A DNA stretch of 64,000 nucleotides from the NCBI GenBank assembly GCA_004519485.1, contig CP038132.1, forward strand, positions 124,001-188,000, in the 5' to 3' direction. Source of the DNA: Nannochloropsis oceanica (lineage: Eukaryota > Sar > Eustigmatophyceae > Eustigmatales > Monodopsidaceae). The translations under genes were made by a program, and so were the position numbers. The notes under the pieces were generated by a model. The model was not told the DNA's origin. It worked only from the letters and a program-made list of their open reading frames with translations, and made no database searches. Positions 35,242 to 45,796 of the stretch are shown one piece after another. The number at the start of each line of letters is the position of its first letter. Positions within the stretch are counted from its first letter, which is position 1.

Positions 35242-35856
35242 AATGAAAGGCAGATAAATATATATATCCTCGAGAGGATGGCAGATAAACGGGAGAAAAG
35301 GTAGATAACTTATTTTAAAAACAAGCACACAGGGGGGTTGCCGCAAGGTCGTCCCATTGTATTATGTCTGTGCCACCTCATTTTCCAGTGTTATTACGAA
35401 GATCAATTTCGCTTGTACATTTCGTCTTTCGCAGGTCAATAAGTAGTCGAATTCTTAGGTCACAATGATTGAGGGAAATGAAATAGATGGAGTTGCAGTG
35501 GCCAGCAGCGAAGGAAAAAGAAACAGGAGGTGGGGATAAGATGAAGGGAAGGGTGGACGCAGCGAGGGAACGAGAGAGTGCGTGTGTGATTTAAATACGG
35601 CACAGGAGCAGGGGAGATTGGAAACCGGTCTTCGCTGTCGTTGCTGCATTGAAACGTTTACACATCAGATGTCTGTGCTTTTCTCAGCCAAAAACGCCCT
35701 CTTTAGATAATTTTCAACGCAACATAAACGTTACAAGGATGATGCTTTTTGCAGGCCATGAGCTCTTTGCTTTACCCTAGGGTCTCTCACTTATTTGCTT
35801 TGGGTGCGAGTCGTTTACCTTATAATGGTATCCAGTCTCATTTCTTCTTGTTCGTT
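35242..35856. other. Convergent intergenic region Mpv17-like / PNUTS-like
   Basis: 615 bp between two stop codons, AT-richer than the flanking genes, holding two 3' UTRs. Nothing else recognised. Confidence 0.45.
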
Positions 35857-36116
35857 CTACCGCCATCGATGCTTGTCTTTGCCATGCTCTTGCTGCTGCT
35901 GGTTCTGCTGCTGATTGTGGGATGAGTTGTGAGCCGCTGGCCCCAAAAGTGAAGACATGGGTAAGGAGGGTGGACCTTGTGGTGGTGGTGGCGCCCAGCC
36001 TCCCCCTGCGTTCCCTAGAAGCAGACTCGCAAGCAACTGGGCCGTGGGCTGAGGTTGTTGCTGCTGATGGAAATAATTGGGATGTGTGAGATGAGGCTGT
36101 GGGTGGACATGCTGCG

Positions 36117-36163
<47 letters not shown>

Positions 36164-36330
36164 GACTGCTGGTGTAACTGTGCGGTGGCGGCCGTGATGA
36201 GATTTGGCTGGGCAAGCAGGGCTTCTAGCATATTCGGGTTACCGCCACTGTGCTCCACACCTCGCAGCAAGTTATCTAGAGGGCTTATCCCCCGAGCCGG
36301 TACGGCCGACAGCAATCCTCCTTGGTACCA

Positions 36331-36365
<35 letters not shown>

Positions 36366-36390
36366 CTTGTTGTTTTGTTGTTGGTGGTGG

Positions 36391-36424
<34 letters not shown>

Positions 36425-36826
36425 GGTGGTGGCGGCGGCGGCGGTTTTTGTAGTTGTAGTTGTAGTTGTAGTTGTTGATGTTGTGGTTGTTGCGGTGGTG
36501 GTGAAGGGGGTGCGGGAGGCGTTGCAATCTGCGCCAGCTTTTGTCTCTTCTCTGCTGCTGCGCCCACCACCCATGGAATGATCTCCAACATGGTCATGCG
36601 GCTGGCATCAGCCGCAGGCTGGAAGACCACCTGGGAGTCCTCCTGTGGCGTGACGGGGATCTCGCTCTCGTGCAGGTAACACCGTTCGATCGATAAACGT
36701 GTCCTGCTGTTTTGGACGGTGACCTCCGACGACTCCGTCTCCGGCAAGGAGTTGGCTTGGGCTAAGCGGGGGGGAATATGCCATGCTATTGTGGTGACCG
36801 GAGGAGCGGACCGAACTCGACCTACC

Positions 36827-36874
<48 letters not shown>

Positions 36875-38448
36875 CCACCTGAAATGCCCCGAAGAGCGTC
36901 CCGCTCGTTCAAATGCTCCCGCTTGGCCAGCTCTGTCCAAGTACCCCCGGTGGAGTGAAGTTGTCCGTCCTTCTCGTCGTCCATGTTCTCAAACGCTTTC
37001 TTCACAAATATGAAGACCTCCCGCAGTTCGCCTTCTCCATGCTGGTCCCTCCACCGCACGGCCTTCTTCTTTTTGGAATTCTCATGTAAGGGCGGTCCTG
37101 CGGCTGGTGCCGTCGATGGTGGTCGTGCAACGACTGGTTGTCCTGCTGCTTCTGCTGCTAACCCCCTTTGTCCTTCTTCACTTGCGCCTGTGCTCGTTTT
37201 GGTGCTGTCAATTTGTGATGCAGGGTGGGGAACGGCAAAGTTTTCCTCTCCATTGTCCCTTGACGACGGCGAAGGTCCAATCGGACTGCCAGCCACCACC
37301 TGTATACCGCCTCCCTGGCCCCGCTTGCGCAGATCAATTCGCTTGGCCTTGGCATCGGCAGCAGCTTCCGCTTCTTCCATCGTCACTTGCCGGGGCCGTT
37401 TGACTGACAAATCTCCTGCCGGCTGCTGCGCGAAAGTCTTGCTGGTCTTGCTGACAGTCGCGGCCGCTGTTGCTCCTGTCATATCCGCTGGGACTGCTGC
37501 TGCTAGTGATGCCGTCACTGGCGCGGTCACTGCAGCAGCTGCCGCCGATTGTTCTTGATGTCGCCTATATTGACTGATATTCGCATATTCAGCCCACTTG
37601 TCTGTCACCACTTGGGCCAACTTGGACACGACGGCATGCGCGGCCTGTCCCCCCCTTCCACTCCCAGACCCCTCCCTATCCCCCGTGTGCCCCGCCGTAG
37701 TCCGGAGCATGGTGAGGAAGCGAGCCATGTTGGCATCTTTGACAGCTTCCAAGTCGACGGGCAGAAGAAACAATGCTTTGAGCGCGCCTTCCAAGAGTTC
37801 ATTTGCCGTTGTGACAATTTTGTTTTCTTCTTCTCCTTTACCCTCCCCTCCCTCGGACTGCTGCTGCAGCAGCTTTAAACACCCGGTCATGACGAGTTTG
37901 AGCGCCTCCAATCCCCCCCACCGTACCACCTTTTCCAGCACTAGTCCGCATTTCCGCTTCTTCTTGAGGGCCAAACCTGTCCGGCGCAGAACGAGGATCA
38001 ACATGGCTTGCTCCTTCCACGCATGGCGCACTGCCGCCTTGATCAAGAGCTGCACAAAAGGTTGTGCTACCGCGGTCGAGTTCTTCAAACAGCCTTCCTT
38101 ATCTAGGTGGGAGAGCAGGGCCGTATTGGAGGCTTCTAGTTGCCTTGTCTCTTCCTGCTCATCAAGCTGTGATTCCACTTGTCGGAGAAGGTACTCCTTG
38201 CTCGTGGGTGCCGGCAGGCGAGACGAGTCAAGGTGGTACTGAACGCTCAAGAGACGGTGGTATACGGCCGTTTGGGCCTGGTATACCTTGTAATGGCCCT
38301 GAACAAGCTTGATTTCCGCTGCCATGATCGCTGCTTGGCCTGACCAAGCAAGACCGTACTCCTCCCCCTGGGCGACCAAGGTCCGGCCCCTCCTTTTTTG
38401 GCTACCGTCCTCCCTGTAACATGTCAATTCTGTAGAATGGTCGGTCAT
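35857..38448 (-). CDS. PNUTS-like PP1 regulatory subunit (PPP1R10) with LW/TFIIS-N domain
   Basis: Intronless minus-strand frame; 863 aa from an ATG at 38448. The frame stays open to an ATG at 38703 (948 aa), but the extra residues are Arg-rich and look untranslated; an ATG at 38325 is also possible. Residues about 100-330 are helical and resemble the TFIIS N-terminal (LW) domain. A nuclear signal-like KRPRQ...KAKRIDLRKRG follows. Near residue 460 is KKKAVRWRD followed by GELREVFIF and later LAKREHLNERDALR, closely parallel to the PP1-binding region of PNUTS (TVTWPEEGKLREYFYF...AAKRE). PNUTS targets PP1 to chromatin and RNA polymerase II, promoting termination. The C-terminal third is Gln, Pro, His and Asn-rich, with several CAG runs. 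The CCCH finger of animal PNUTS is not seen. Confidence 0.75.
36115..36165 (+). repeat. CAG/CTG run in the PNUTS-like gene
   Basis: CTG repeated about 15 times on the plus strand, coding Gln on the minus strand. Similar shorter runs occur at about 36331-36363 and 36831-36870. Confidence 0.9.
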
Positions 38449-38862
38449 CACGCCGCAATAAGTGGTTATAGAGAGGCGAAAGCCAGAAAATGTTTGGTGC
38501 CACACTGTGGCACATCGTGTTCGCCGACAAGCACGCAAGCTCTCAGGTGCACGACCCGACTTGAGGTCGTTTTGACCACGCCGCTCTGTCCGGGAGACCC
38601 CGGTTCTCACTCTCACCCTCACCGCCACCAGTTTGGGAATATGTGCCGCACGTTTCCTGCGGTAAGCCCTCCAAATGCTCATGTTTACGGCCTCCTCCTT
38701 CATTTACACTCACAGCCCTCACTTCGTCATCAAGCGCCCGGGCCCCGCGAATGACCTCGACAAAAACTTATCCATCTTGAGGGCACCAGCAGCAACGCCT
38801 CTTCGACGCACATTTGCTCCGACAACCCTGAAAACTGTAGCTTATAGGCCGGTGCACTCTTC
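38449..38862. promoter_or_regulatory. Divergent region PNUTS-like / MATE
   Basis: 414 bp between the favoured PNUTS-like start and the MATE start. If the longer PNUTS frame is used only 159 bp remain. No defined element recognised. Confidence 0.4.
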
Positions 38863-41343
38863 ATGTGGTCATCAATACAGCTTTTGCCGTATTTGCTTCT
38901 TGCGCTGCTCCTTGGGTATACGATACGGTACTGCCAAGGTTTTCGGCCACCTTTTCGAAGACCACAGGAGCGGGCAAGCAAACAGGCCCTCCTTATCCCT
39001 TTTAAGGATTGTCTTCGGCCCCTCTTTTCGGCGGACGAAAATGTTAGCAGTACCAGTGTTGTGGGTGAACGACCACGGGCCCGCGGCAGCAGCGGAACTT
39101 TGCGGTTGAAGGAGCTGTTGCAGCGGCGGCTCCTTTTCGTGGTTGAGACAGTTGGTGGAATTGATCGCGCTGCACTCTTTTTGACAAGGTGTGATTTAGT
39201 TGGGGACGGCGTGGAGCTCTTTCCTGCCGTGGCCTTTCCCTCTAGCGAGGAAAACTGGATGCTCACTCAGGTGGCTGCCGTGCAGCCGAAGAAGAGGACA
39301 GGCAGGAACGGGAACAGCAGCACCCCGCTCACCTTTTTTTTGCCTAGTGGGGAATTGGCAGTTCGCATTAGCCATGGCTCTCAGCTGGTGGCGGTGCTGG
39401 TTGTGGACGATGAAAAGCGGCGCAAGACTCGGAGGAGACAGAAAGACGGCTCGCCATCACGCGAGGCGGAACTGAAACTCTCCGCGGCCCGCATGGGTCG
39501 CATCGAAGAGGTTGCCTCCCGCGTATTCGGCACTGTCTTGAAGGACGCCTTAGTGAGCGACCAGCAAGCACTCGCAGCCGAGTCCGTTTCCTCTTCTGGC
39601 TTGATACGGACCGAGGTGCTGCCCTTCATCGGGACCATGCCTGGAGAGGCCGCGAGACCCCCACCAGGGAGTCCCGAGGCCATTGCCGCGGCCTACCAGA
39701 GCGAGCTAGCACGCATTGAAACTGAGACATTCACATCAGCCACTCTGGCCAAGGCGAACTTGAACGCCAACGCCTCCTCATCCTCTATCCTCTCCTCGGA
39801 CGTGACCATCTCCGTTGGCGGTGCCACCAATATCACCTTCGATCTCCACCTGCTGGAGGACTTTAAGCACATCTTCGACGACATCCAGTTGAGCGGTATC
39901 AGCCTGGAGAATAACACAAATCTTTTCATCCTCCAGGTTGCTGCCCCGGTGGTGGCCGCCCTGGCACTCGAGCCCCTCATTTCCCTCGTCGATACCTACT
40001 ATATCGGCCACTTTCTAGGCTCTGTCTCCCTCTCAGCCTACGGCATCTCCGAGCGTGTCTTTGTCTTCAGCCTTTACATTCTTAATTTTCTGGCGACGTC
40101 CACTACCCCCATTGTCGCAAACCTGCGCGCCCAAGGGGAAGACGAAGCTGCCCGGGAGCTTGTTGGCCGACTGCTTTTCTTCGCGGGCATGCTCGGCCTC
40201 GCCCTCATCCCCATCCTCCAAACCCTGTCATACCCCCTGCTCAATCTTTTAGGGGCCCGGCCAGAAAATTACGCCGAAGCCGTCGAGTACTTTCAGGTCA
40301 GAAGCTGGGGTACGCCCGCGCTTATGCTCGTAGCCGTCTCCAACGGAGCTTTGCGTGGGTACTTGGACACGTCCACCCCCCTCATCATTGCCGCCATTGC
40401 CTTTGTCGTCGATTATTCCGTGAACCCCGAGTTGGTCTACCCCGCTGACCCCAAGGGTCTGGGTGCCGCGGGTGCCGCTACGGTCATTTCGGAGTGGCTG
40501 TCGGCGGGCTTGTTCCTGACTAAGTTCCTGACTATGAAGCCGCCCATTCTCCTCGTCTTTGACCTTTTTCCCCCTTGGGCCGAGATGGCCCCAGTGGTGC
40601 AGGCCTCGGCGCAGATCTTTATTCGGACTGTGCTCCTTCAGGCCCTTCTTGCCACCTCTTGTATAGCTGCTGCTCGCATTGGCCCTTTGGACATCGCCGC
40701 GCACCAAGTCGCCCTCCAATTATGGATCCCTCCTTCGTTCTTGACCGAGGCCTTCTCGATTGCCGCGCAGGGGCTGGTGGCCGACGCACTGGGTCGTGGA
40801 GACCGGTTGCGGGGGCGGGAGCTCAGTCAGCTTCTAATAAAGTGGGGTGTGGCTTTGGGTGGGGTCTTGGCCGTGTTTTACGCGACAGCCCAGATCTTGC
40901 AGCCGGACGTGCTGCCCCGCTTCTTTACGGAAGATCAAGGGATTTTGGACAAGGTCCACCCGATTGTGTGGCTGATTGCCATCATGCAGCCCATCAATGG
41001 CTTGGTGAACGTGGGTGGCGGGGTGCTGCAAGGCGCGCAGGACTTTACCTACCAAGTATTGACCATGGGGCTGAGCGCGCTGTTTGCGGGATCACTCTTC
41101 TTCTTATTGCGGGACGAGGGTTTGACAGCTGTGTGGGAGACGCTCCTCGCCTTTCAGGTCATGCGGGCCATCCTGTTTGCCTACCGATTCATAGAGCCAC
41201 AGGGTCCCTTAAGTATAGTGCAGGAGCCAGGGGTGGCCAAAGGGGTATTGGCAGGCTCCATGTTCAGGGTTTGGGGCCACGACAAGAACGTACCAAAGAA
41301 AAAGAAAAAGAAGAAGAAGCGGTATTGGTTTAACGACTTGTAA
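38863..41343 (+). CDS. MATE family efflux transporter with plastid-type presequence
   Basis: Intronless, 826 aa. Residues 1-27 are a signal peptide (LLPYLLLALLLGYTIRYCQG) followed at once by FRPPFRRPQ, a Phe-led basic stretch typical of stramenopile plastid proteins. About 300 residues of hydrophilic leader precede the MATE domain, which starts near residue 350 with LQVAAPVVAALALEPLISLV and DTYYIGHFLGSVSLSAYGIS. Further MATE hallmarks are NGALRGYLDTSTPL, AAHQVALQLWIPPSFLTEAF and NGLVNVGGGVLQGAQDF. It resembles the plant EDS5/DTX plastid subgroup rather than bacterial NorM, but the substrate cannot be inferred. The C-terminus carries a run of eight Lys. The long hydrophilic leader is unusual and of unknown function. 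Confidence 0.88.
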   Translation: MWSSIQLLPYLLLALLLGYTIRYCQGFRPPFRRPQERASKQALLIPFKDCLRPLFSADENVSSTSVVGERPRARGSSGTLRLKELLQRRLLFVVETVGGIDRAALFLTRCDLVGDGVELFPAVAFPSSEENWMLTQVAAVQPKKRTGRNGNSSTPLTFFLPSGELAVRISHGSQLVAVLVVDDEKRRKTRRRQKDGSPSREAELKLSAARMGRIEEVASRVFGTVLKDALVSDQQALAAESVSSSGLIRTEVLPFIGTMPGEAARPPPGSPEAIAAAYQSELARIETETFTSATLAKANLNANASSSSILSSDVTISVGGATNITFDLHLLEDFKHIFDDIQLSGISLENNTNLFILQVAAPVVAALALEPLISLVDTYYIGHFLGSVSLSAYGISERVFVFSLYILNFLATSTTPIVANLRAQGEDEAARELVGRLLFFAGMLGLALIPILQTLSYPLLNLLGARPENYAEAVEYFQVRSWGTPALMLVAVSNGALRGYLDTSTPLIIAAIAFVVDYSVNPELVYPADPKGLGAAGAATVISEWLSAGLFLTKFLTMKPPILLVFDLFPPWAEMAPVVQASAQIFIRTVLLQALLATSCIAAARIGPLDIAAHQVALQLWIPPSFLTEAFSIAAQGLVADALGRGDRLRGRELSQLLIKWGVALGGVLAVFYATAQILQPDVLPRFFTEDQGILDKVHPIVWLIAIMQPINGLVNVGGGVLQGAQDFTYQVLTMGLSALFAGSLFFLLRDEGLTAVWETLLAFQVMRAILFAYRFIEPQGPLSIVQEPGVAKGVLAGSMFRVWGHDKNVPKKKKKKKKRYWFNDL

Positions 41344-43429
41344 ATTAGGGGGGGGTACGGCCGTGAATCTAAGGAATTAATGGATGTAACATTTGGTGGG
41401 TAAGTAAACAATCTATCGGACCATCCGAGCCGTCGTGGTTTTTTGAGCGGAGAACATGAATCATGTAACATAAAATGATGACAAAAAATTAAGTGACGGG
41501 TAGAAGACGGAAAACTTGCGCTGGGTTTGAGAGTGTGGGGTTTTGCTTTCAGTGAATATGGCTCGCGAAGAAAGCAAGGGAATTGCTCATCTCGACGCTG
41601 ACCATGGTAATACTAAAATGCTTCGAAGAGTCTTAGGTTACCTGACAGAAGCGACGACGAGTCAATCGTATGTTACGTGCCACCTTTCTTTTAAAAAATG
41701 AAAATAGGACTTGTTGCAGTTGGAAAATTATATTCATAAAGGGAACATCTTTTTGCCTACCCTGGTTATAGTGCCAGCCACCACATTTGTCCTTGCGACA
41801 TACTTTTTGGCAGGCAAAATTCAACTTATATGCCGACAGAGATATTTTTCGAAATTAGATGTCACATTTAGTTCATCCGTAATTGTTGTCGTTTGCCTAT
41901 GAATGGATGCTTATTTTTTTTCTGTAGTTTCCTACAATTTTTAAATTATCGCGTGCAAACTATCCGCAGACAAATGCATACACAAGTGTTTACACAAGCG
42001 TGCCTCCTCTCAGGATTGCAACACGAGGGAAAGCCCTCCAACAATAAATTGTTGCATATTCTTCTCTTATTTTTGACGATTCTTTACGGCTTTGACAGGT
42101 TTTAAACCAGCAAAGTCCTCGGATGGACCATACAGGGCTAGGAGGAGGGGGCACCAGCAAAGTCCTCGGACGGCCCATACAGGGAGGGCTAGGAGGAGGC
42201 TTAGCAAAAGAAAATGGGCCATCATGAAAGAGCCAGACAGCTGTACAGAGGCTCGATTCCGCCCGTCGGTGGCAGGGTGACGAGGACAAAGAGGATAAAG
42301 ATGGACACAGCTGCGATTCTGGGGCGGGGAAACGATACTAAATGCTTCTGCCGCCAGTCACAACCCACACATTCCGCGGAAGCTTCAACCCCTGATGAAA
42401 AAATCAGCGAACGCCATCGAAGGCCGGTTGGCGGGAAAAAGAAAAAGCCTTCATGGTAAAGGCAGACACGACGATTTTCTTTCGTCCTTCCCAAGTCTGT
42501 CTTCATATCGTGTCGACGTGCCCACAACCACGTGTGCAGCAGCTATTCCCTGTGTTGTACACGCAGATTCTTTTCACTCAATCCGCTTCAGCGATAAGAG
42601 TTCCCCACCACAGCCGCCGCCTTTTCCTTTCGTTCTGCGTCGGTCCTTGGCTTGCCTTGTCTCTTAACCCCAAGCCACCACCCGCCCGCCTTCTTCTCAT
42701 GTTATGGCAGTGTCCATAAGTTCGTGTGCTGTGAATGTGTATGGTTTGCCTTGACCGCTTCGACAATGTGTGTCCTGGTCAATAAACACAGAAAAAGGAA
42801 AAAGGGGCACCTCCTATTCATTTGCACCACCATATCCACGCGACAGACAAACCGCACATTAACAGGCGACGCTCTTTCTCTTCTTGAGTTGATTGCAGTC
42901 TTTCATTTTTTCGGGACTTGGACTGGATGCTGCTGATGGGTCCACCTTGGACTGGCTGGAAGACCCCTCCTTCCTTCCCGCCCAACCGAGGGTAGAAACC
43001 CCAGCAAGGCTAAGCCGCTCCCCGCCTACCTTTCACCCCTCGCGACCACAATGCATGAGAAGTTCTCACATACAGACTAGATGAAGCATCTGTGCCTCTC
43101 TAACCTTGGGATTTGCCCCTGTCTTGCCTCTGTTTCGCTACCGAGGAAGAGCCCTTCCCCCTCTGTTAGGGTTCCCTTCCCACCTTGCGCCTTCCCTCTC
43201 TGCGCACACATCCAATGACGACCCATATCTCACACACAATATCGCACGAGCACTGGAAGTACTATTCGCTGCTCTCCTATAAGTTCACATGCTTCTCATT
43301 GCCTGGAGTTTCCCCAGTTCTCTGTACGGTCTTACTCCTCTACCCATCTCCCACCCTCCACTCCACTCTTCACCCCAACCTACATTCACATAGTCACAGT
43401 CACAGCTACACCTCTTTGAGTTTCCAGTC
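41344..43429. other. Long intergenic region upstream of RNR1
   Basis: About 2.1 kb. The first part (to about 42000) is AT-rich; 41932-42200 is copy A of a dispersed repeat. From about 42450 it becomes pyrimidine-rich and probably holds the RNR1 promoter and leader. No convincing coding frame. Confidence 0.5.
41932..42200 (+). repeat. Dispersed repeat, copy A, with internal 47-bp tandem duplication
   Basis: Shares ordered blocks with 46543-46748, such as AAATTGTTGC[A/G]TAT, CGGCTTTG and CAGCAAAGTCCTCGGA. Within it, the segment starting CCAGCAAAGTCCTCGGA is present at 42107 and again at 42154. Origin unknown; no coding capacity or terminal inverted repeat seen. Confidence 0.8.
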
Positions 43430-45796
43430 ATGTACGTCAAGAAGCGCGACGGCCGCCTGGAGGCAGTGCAGTTCGACAAGATTACGGCCCGCATCAAGAA
43501 GCTGGTGTACGGCCTGGACGCCAACTACGTGGACCCAGTGGTCATCACCCAAAAGGTGATCAGCGGCGTCTACGACGGCGTCACCACCTCGGAGCTGGAC
43601 GAGTTAGCGGCCCAGACGGCAGCCTACTGCTCAACCCAGCATCCGGATTTCTCCAAGCTGGCCGCCCGCATCGCTGTGTCGAACTTGCATAAGAACACGA
43701 CCAAGATCTTCTCCGAGGCCATCGAGCAGTTCCGCAACTACATGCACCCCAAGAACGGCCAGCCCGCCGCCCTCATCGCCGAGGACGTGTATAACATTGT
43801 CATGGCTAACAAGGAGCGCATTAATTCGGCAATTATCTATGATCGAGACTTCGACTATGACTATTTCGGTTTCAAGACGCTGGAGAAGTCCTACCTGCTC
43901 AAGATGGACGGCATCGTCATGGAGCGACCCCAGCACATGATCATGCGCGTAGCCATTGGAATCCATAAGGAGGACGTGGACGCGGCGATTGAGACCTACA
44001 ATCTCATGTCCCAGAAGCTCTTCACTCACGCCACGCCTACACTCTTCAACGCCGGCACGCCGCGGCCGCAGCTCTCCTCCTGCTTCCTTCTGACCATGAA
44101 GGAGGACTCCATCGACGGTATCTATGACACTCTCAAGCAATGTGCGGCCATCTCCAAGTTCGCAGGTGGGATTGGTGTCTCGATCCATAACATCCGGGCG
44201 CGTGACTCGTACATCCGTGGCTCAAACGGGACCTCCAACGGCATCGTGCCCATGCTGCGTGTCTTCAACGACACGGCCCGCTACGTGGACCAGGGTGGGG
44301 GCAAGCGCAAGGGCTCTTTCGCCATCTACCTGGAGCCCTGGCACGCCGATATCTTCGAGTTCCTGGATCTGCGCAAGAACCACGGCAATGAGCTGGAGCG
44401 GGCCCGCGACTTGTTCTACGCCCTCTGGACGCCTGATCTGTTCATGCAGCGCGTGGAGAACGACGGCGACTGGTCTCTGTTCTGCCCCAACGAGTGCCCT
44501 GGCCTGGCGGACGTATGTGGAGAGGAATTTAAGCAGCTGTATGAGACGTACGAGAAGAGTGGCAAGGCGCGCAAGGTGATCAAGGCCCAGCAGCTGTGGT
44601 TTGCGGTGTTGGACTCACAGGTGGAGACGGGCACGCCCTATATGCTCTTCAAGGATGCCTGCAATCTCAAGTCGAACCAGCAGAATCTGGGAGTTATCAA
44701 GTCTTCCAACCTGTGCACGGAGATCATCGAGTATACGGCGCCCGATGAGGTTGCCGTCTGCAACCTTGCCTCTGTCAACCTCTCGGCGTTCGTGCGGGAG
44801 GAACCAACTGGCAGCGGTAAAGCCCCCTCTTATGACCTACAGCGCCTCTACGAGATCACCAAGGTGGTGACGCGCAACCTCAACCGTGTTATCGACATCA
44901 ACTTTTACCCCGTGGAAGAGGCTAAGCGCTCCAACATGCGGCATAGGCCCGTCGGCATCGGCGTGCAGGGCTTGGCGGATGCGTTCATCAAAATGCGCTA
45001 CCCCTTCGAGTCGGCAGACGCGCTCCAGCTGAATAAGGACGTCTTCGAGACCATGTACTTCGGCGCCGTCGAAGCCTCCATGGAAATCGCAATGAAGGAG
45101 GGCCCGTACGAGACCTTCTCCGGTTCGCCCATCAGCAAGGGCGTCTTCCAGTTCGACATGTGGGGCGTGACCCCCTCCACGCGCTGGGATTGGGCCGGCC
45201 TGCGCGTCAAAGTCCAGGAGCATGGCGTGCGCAATTCCCTGCTGCTGGCGCCCATGCCCACCGCCTCCACGGCCCAAATCCTGGGCAACAACGAGTCCGT
45301 GGAGCCCTTCACGTCCAACATGTATTCGCGCCGCGTGCTGGCGGGCGAATTTACCATCGTCAACAAGTACCTGCTCGGCGACCTGATCGAGCGCGGCCTT
45401 TGGAATGCCGAGGTCCGCAACCAGATCATGGGTAATCGCGGCTCGGTGCAGAACGTAGCAAGCATCCCCCGTGAGCTCAAAGAGCTATATAAGACCGTGT
45501 GGGAGATCCGGCAGAAGTGCGTCATCGACATGGCGGCCGACCGCGGGGCCTACATTTGCCAATCCCAGTCCCTCAATATTCACCTGGCCAATCCCACGCC
45601 CGCCCAGCTCACCTCCATGCACTTTTATTCCTGGAAGAAGGGACTCAAGACCGGCATGTACTACCTGCGCACCCGCCCCAAGGCCGACGCCATCCAGTTC
45701 ACGGTCGACAAGAGCCAGCTGGCCCAGTCGGACCTGGCCGGGGCTGCTGCCAACAAGAATGAGGAAGAAGAGGAGTGCTTGACCTGCAGTGCGTAA
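43430..45796 (+). CDS. RNR1: Ribonucleoside-diphosphate reductase large subunit (class Ia)
   Basis: Intronless, 788 aa, full length. The N-terminal ATP-cone begins [19 protein letters not shown]. Catalytic residues fall at the same numbers as in the human enzyme: C218 and C444 (redox pair, in PQLSSCFLL and VAVCNLAS), and C429 in SNLCTE, the thiyl-radical site. [16 protein letters not shown] and the C-terminal ECLTCSA shuttle pair (C783, C786) are present. With the small subunit it reduces NDPs to dNDPs in the cytosol; the ATP-cone implies allosteric dATP inhibition. Codon use is strongly biased to C/G-ending codons, more so than in neighbours, consistent with high S-phase expression. The gene lies between two direct copies of a decayed repeat. 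Confidence 0.98.
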   Translation: MYVKKRDGRLEAVQFDKITARIKKLVYGLDANYVDPVVITQKVISGVYDGVTTSELDELAAQTAAYCSTQHPDFSKLAARIAVSNLHKNTTKIFSEAIEQFRNYMHPKNGQPAALIAEDVYNIVMANKERINSAIIYDRDFDYDYFGFKTLEKSYLLKMDGIVMERPQHMIMRVAIGIHKEDVDAAIETYNLMSQKLFTHATPTLFNAGTPRPQLSSCFLLTMKEDSIDGIYDTLKQCAAISKFAGGIGVSIHNIRARDSYIRGSNGTSNGIVPMLRVFNDTARYVDQGGGKRKGSFAIYLEPWHADIFEFLDLRKNHGNELERARDLFYALWTPDLFMQRVENDGDWSLFCPNECPGLADVCGEEFKQLYETYEKSGKARKVIKAQQLWFAVLDSQVETGTPYMLFKDACNLKSNQQNLGVIKSSNLCTEIIEYTAPDEVAVCNLASVNLSAFVREEPTGSGKAPSYDLQRLYEITKVVTRNLNRVIDINFYPVEEAKRSNMRHRPVGIGVQGLADAFIKMRYPFESADALQLNKDVFETMYFGAVEASMEIAMKEGPYETFSGSPISKGVFQFDMWGVTPSTRWDWAGLRVKVQEHGVRNSLLLAPMPTASTAQILGNNESVEPFTSNMYSRRVLAGEFTIVNKYLLGDLIERGLWNAEVRNQIMGNRGSVQNVASIPRELKELYKTVWEIRQKCVIDMAADRGAYICQSQSLNIHLANPTPAQLTSMHFYSWKKGLKTGMYYLRTRPKADAIQFTVDKSQLAQSDLAGAAANKNEEEEECLTCSA

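Noticed and set aside
42210-42260. GGCTCGATTCC resembling a tRNA B box
   Set aside because: No cloverleaf could be drawn around it.
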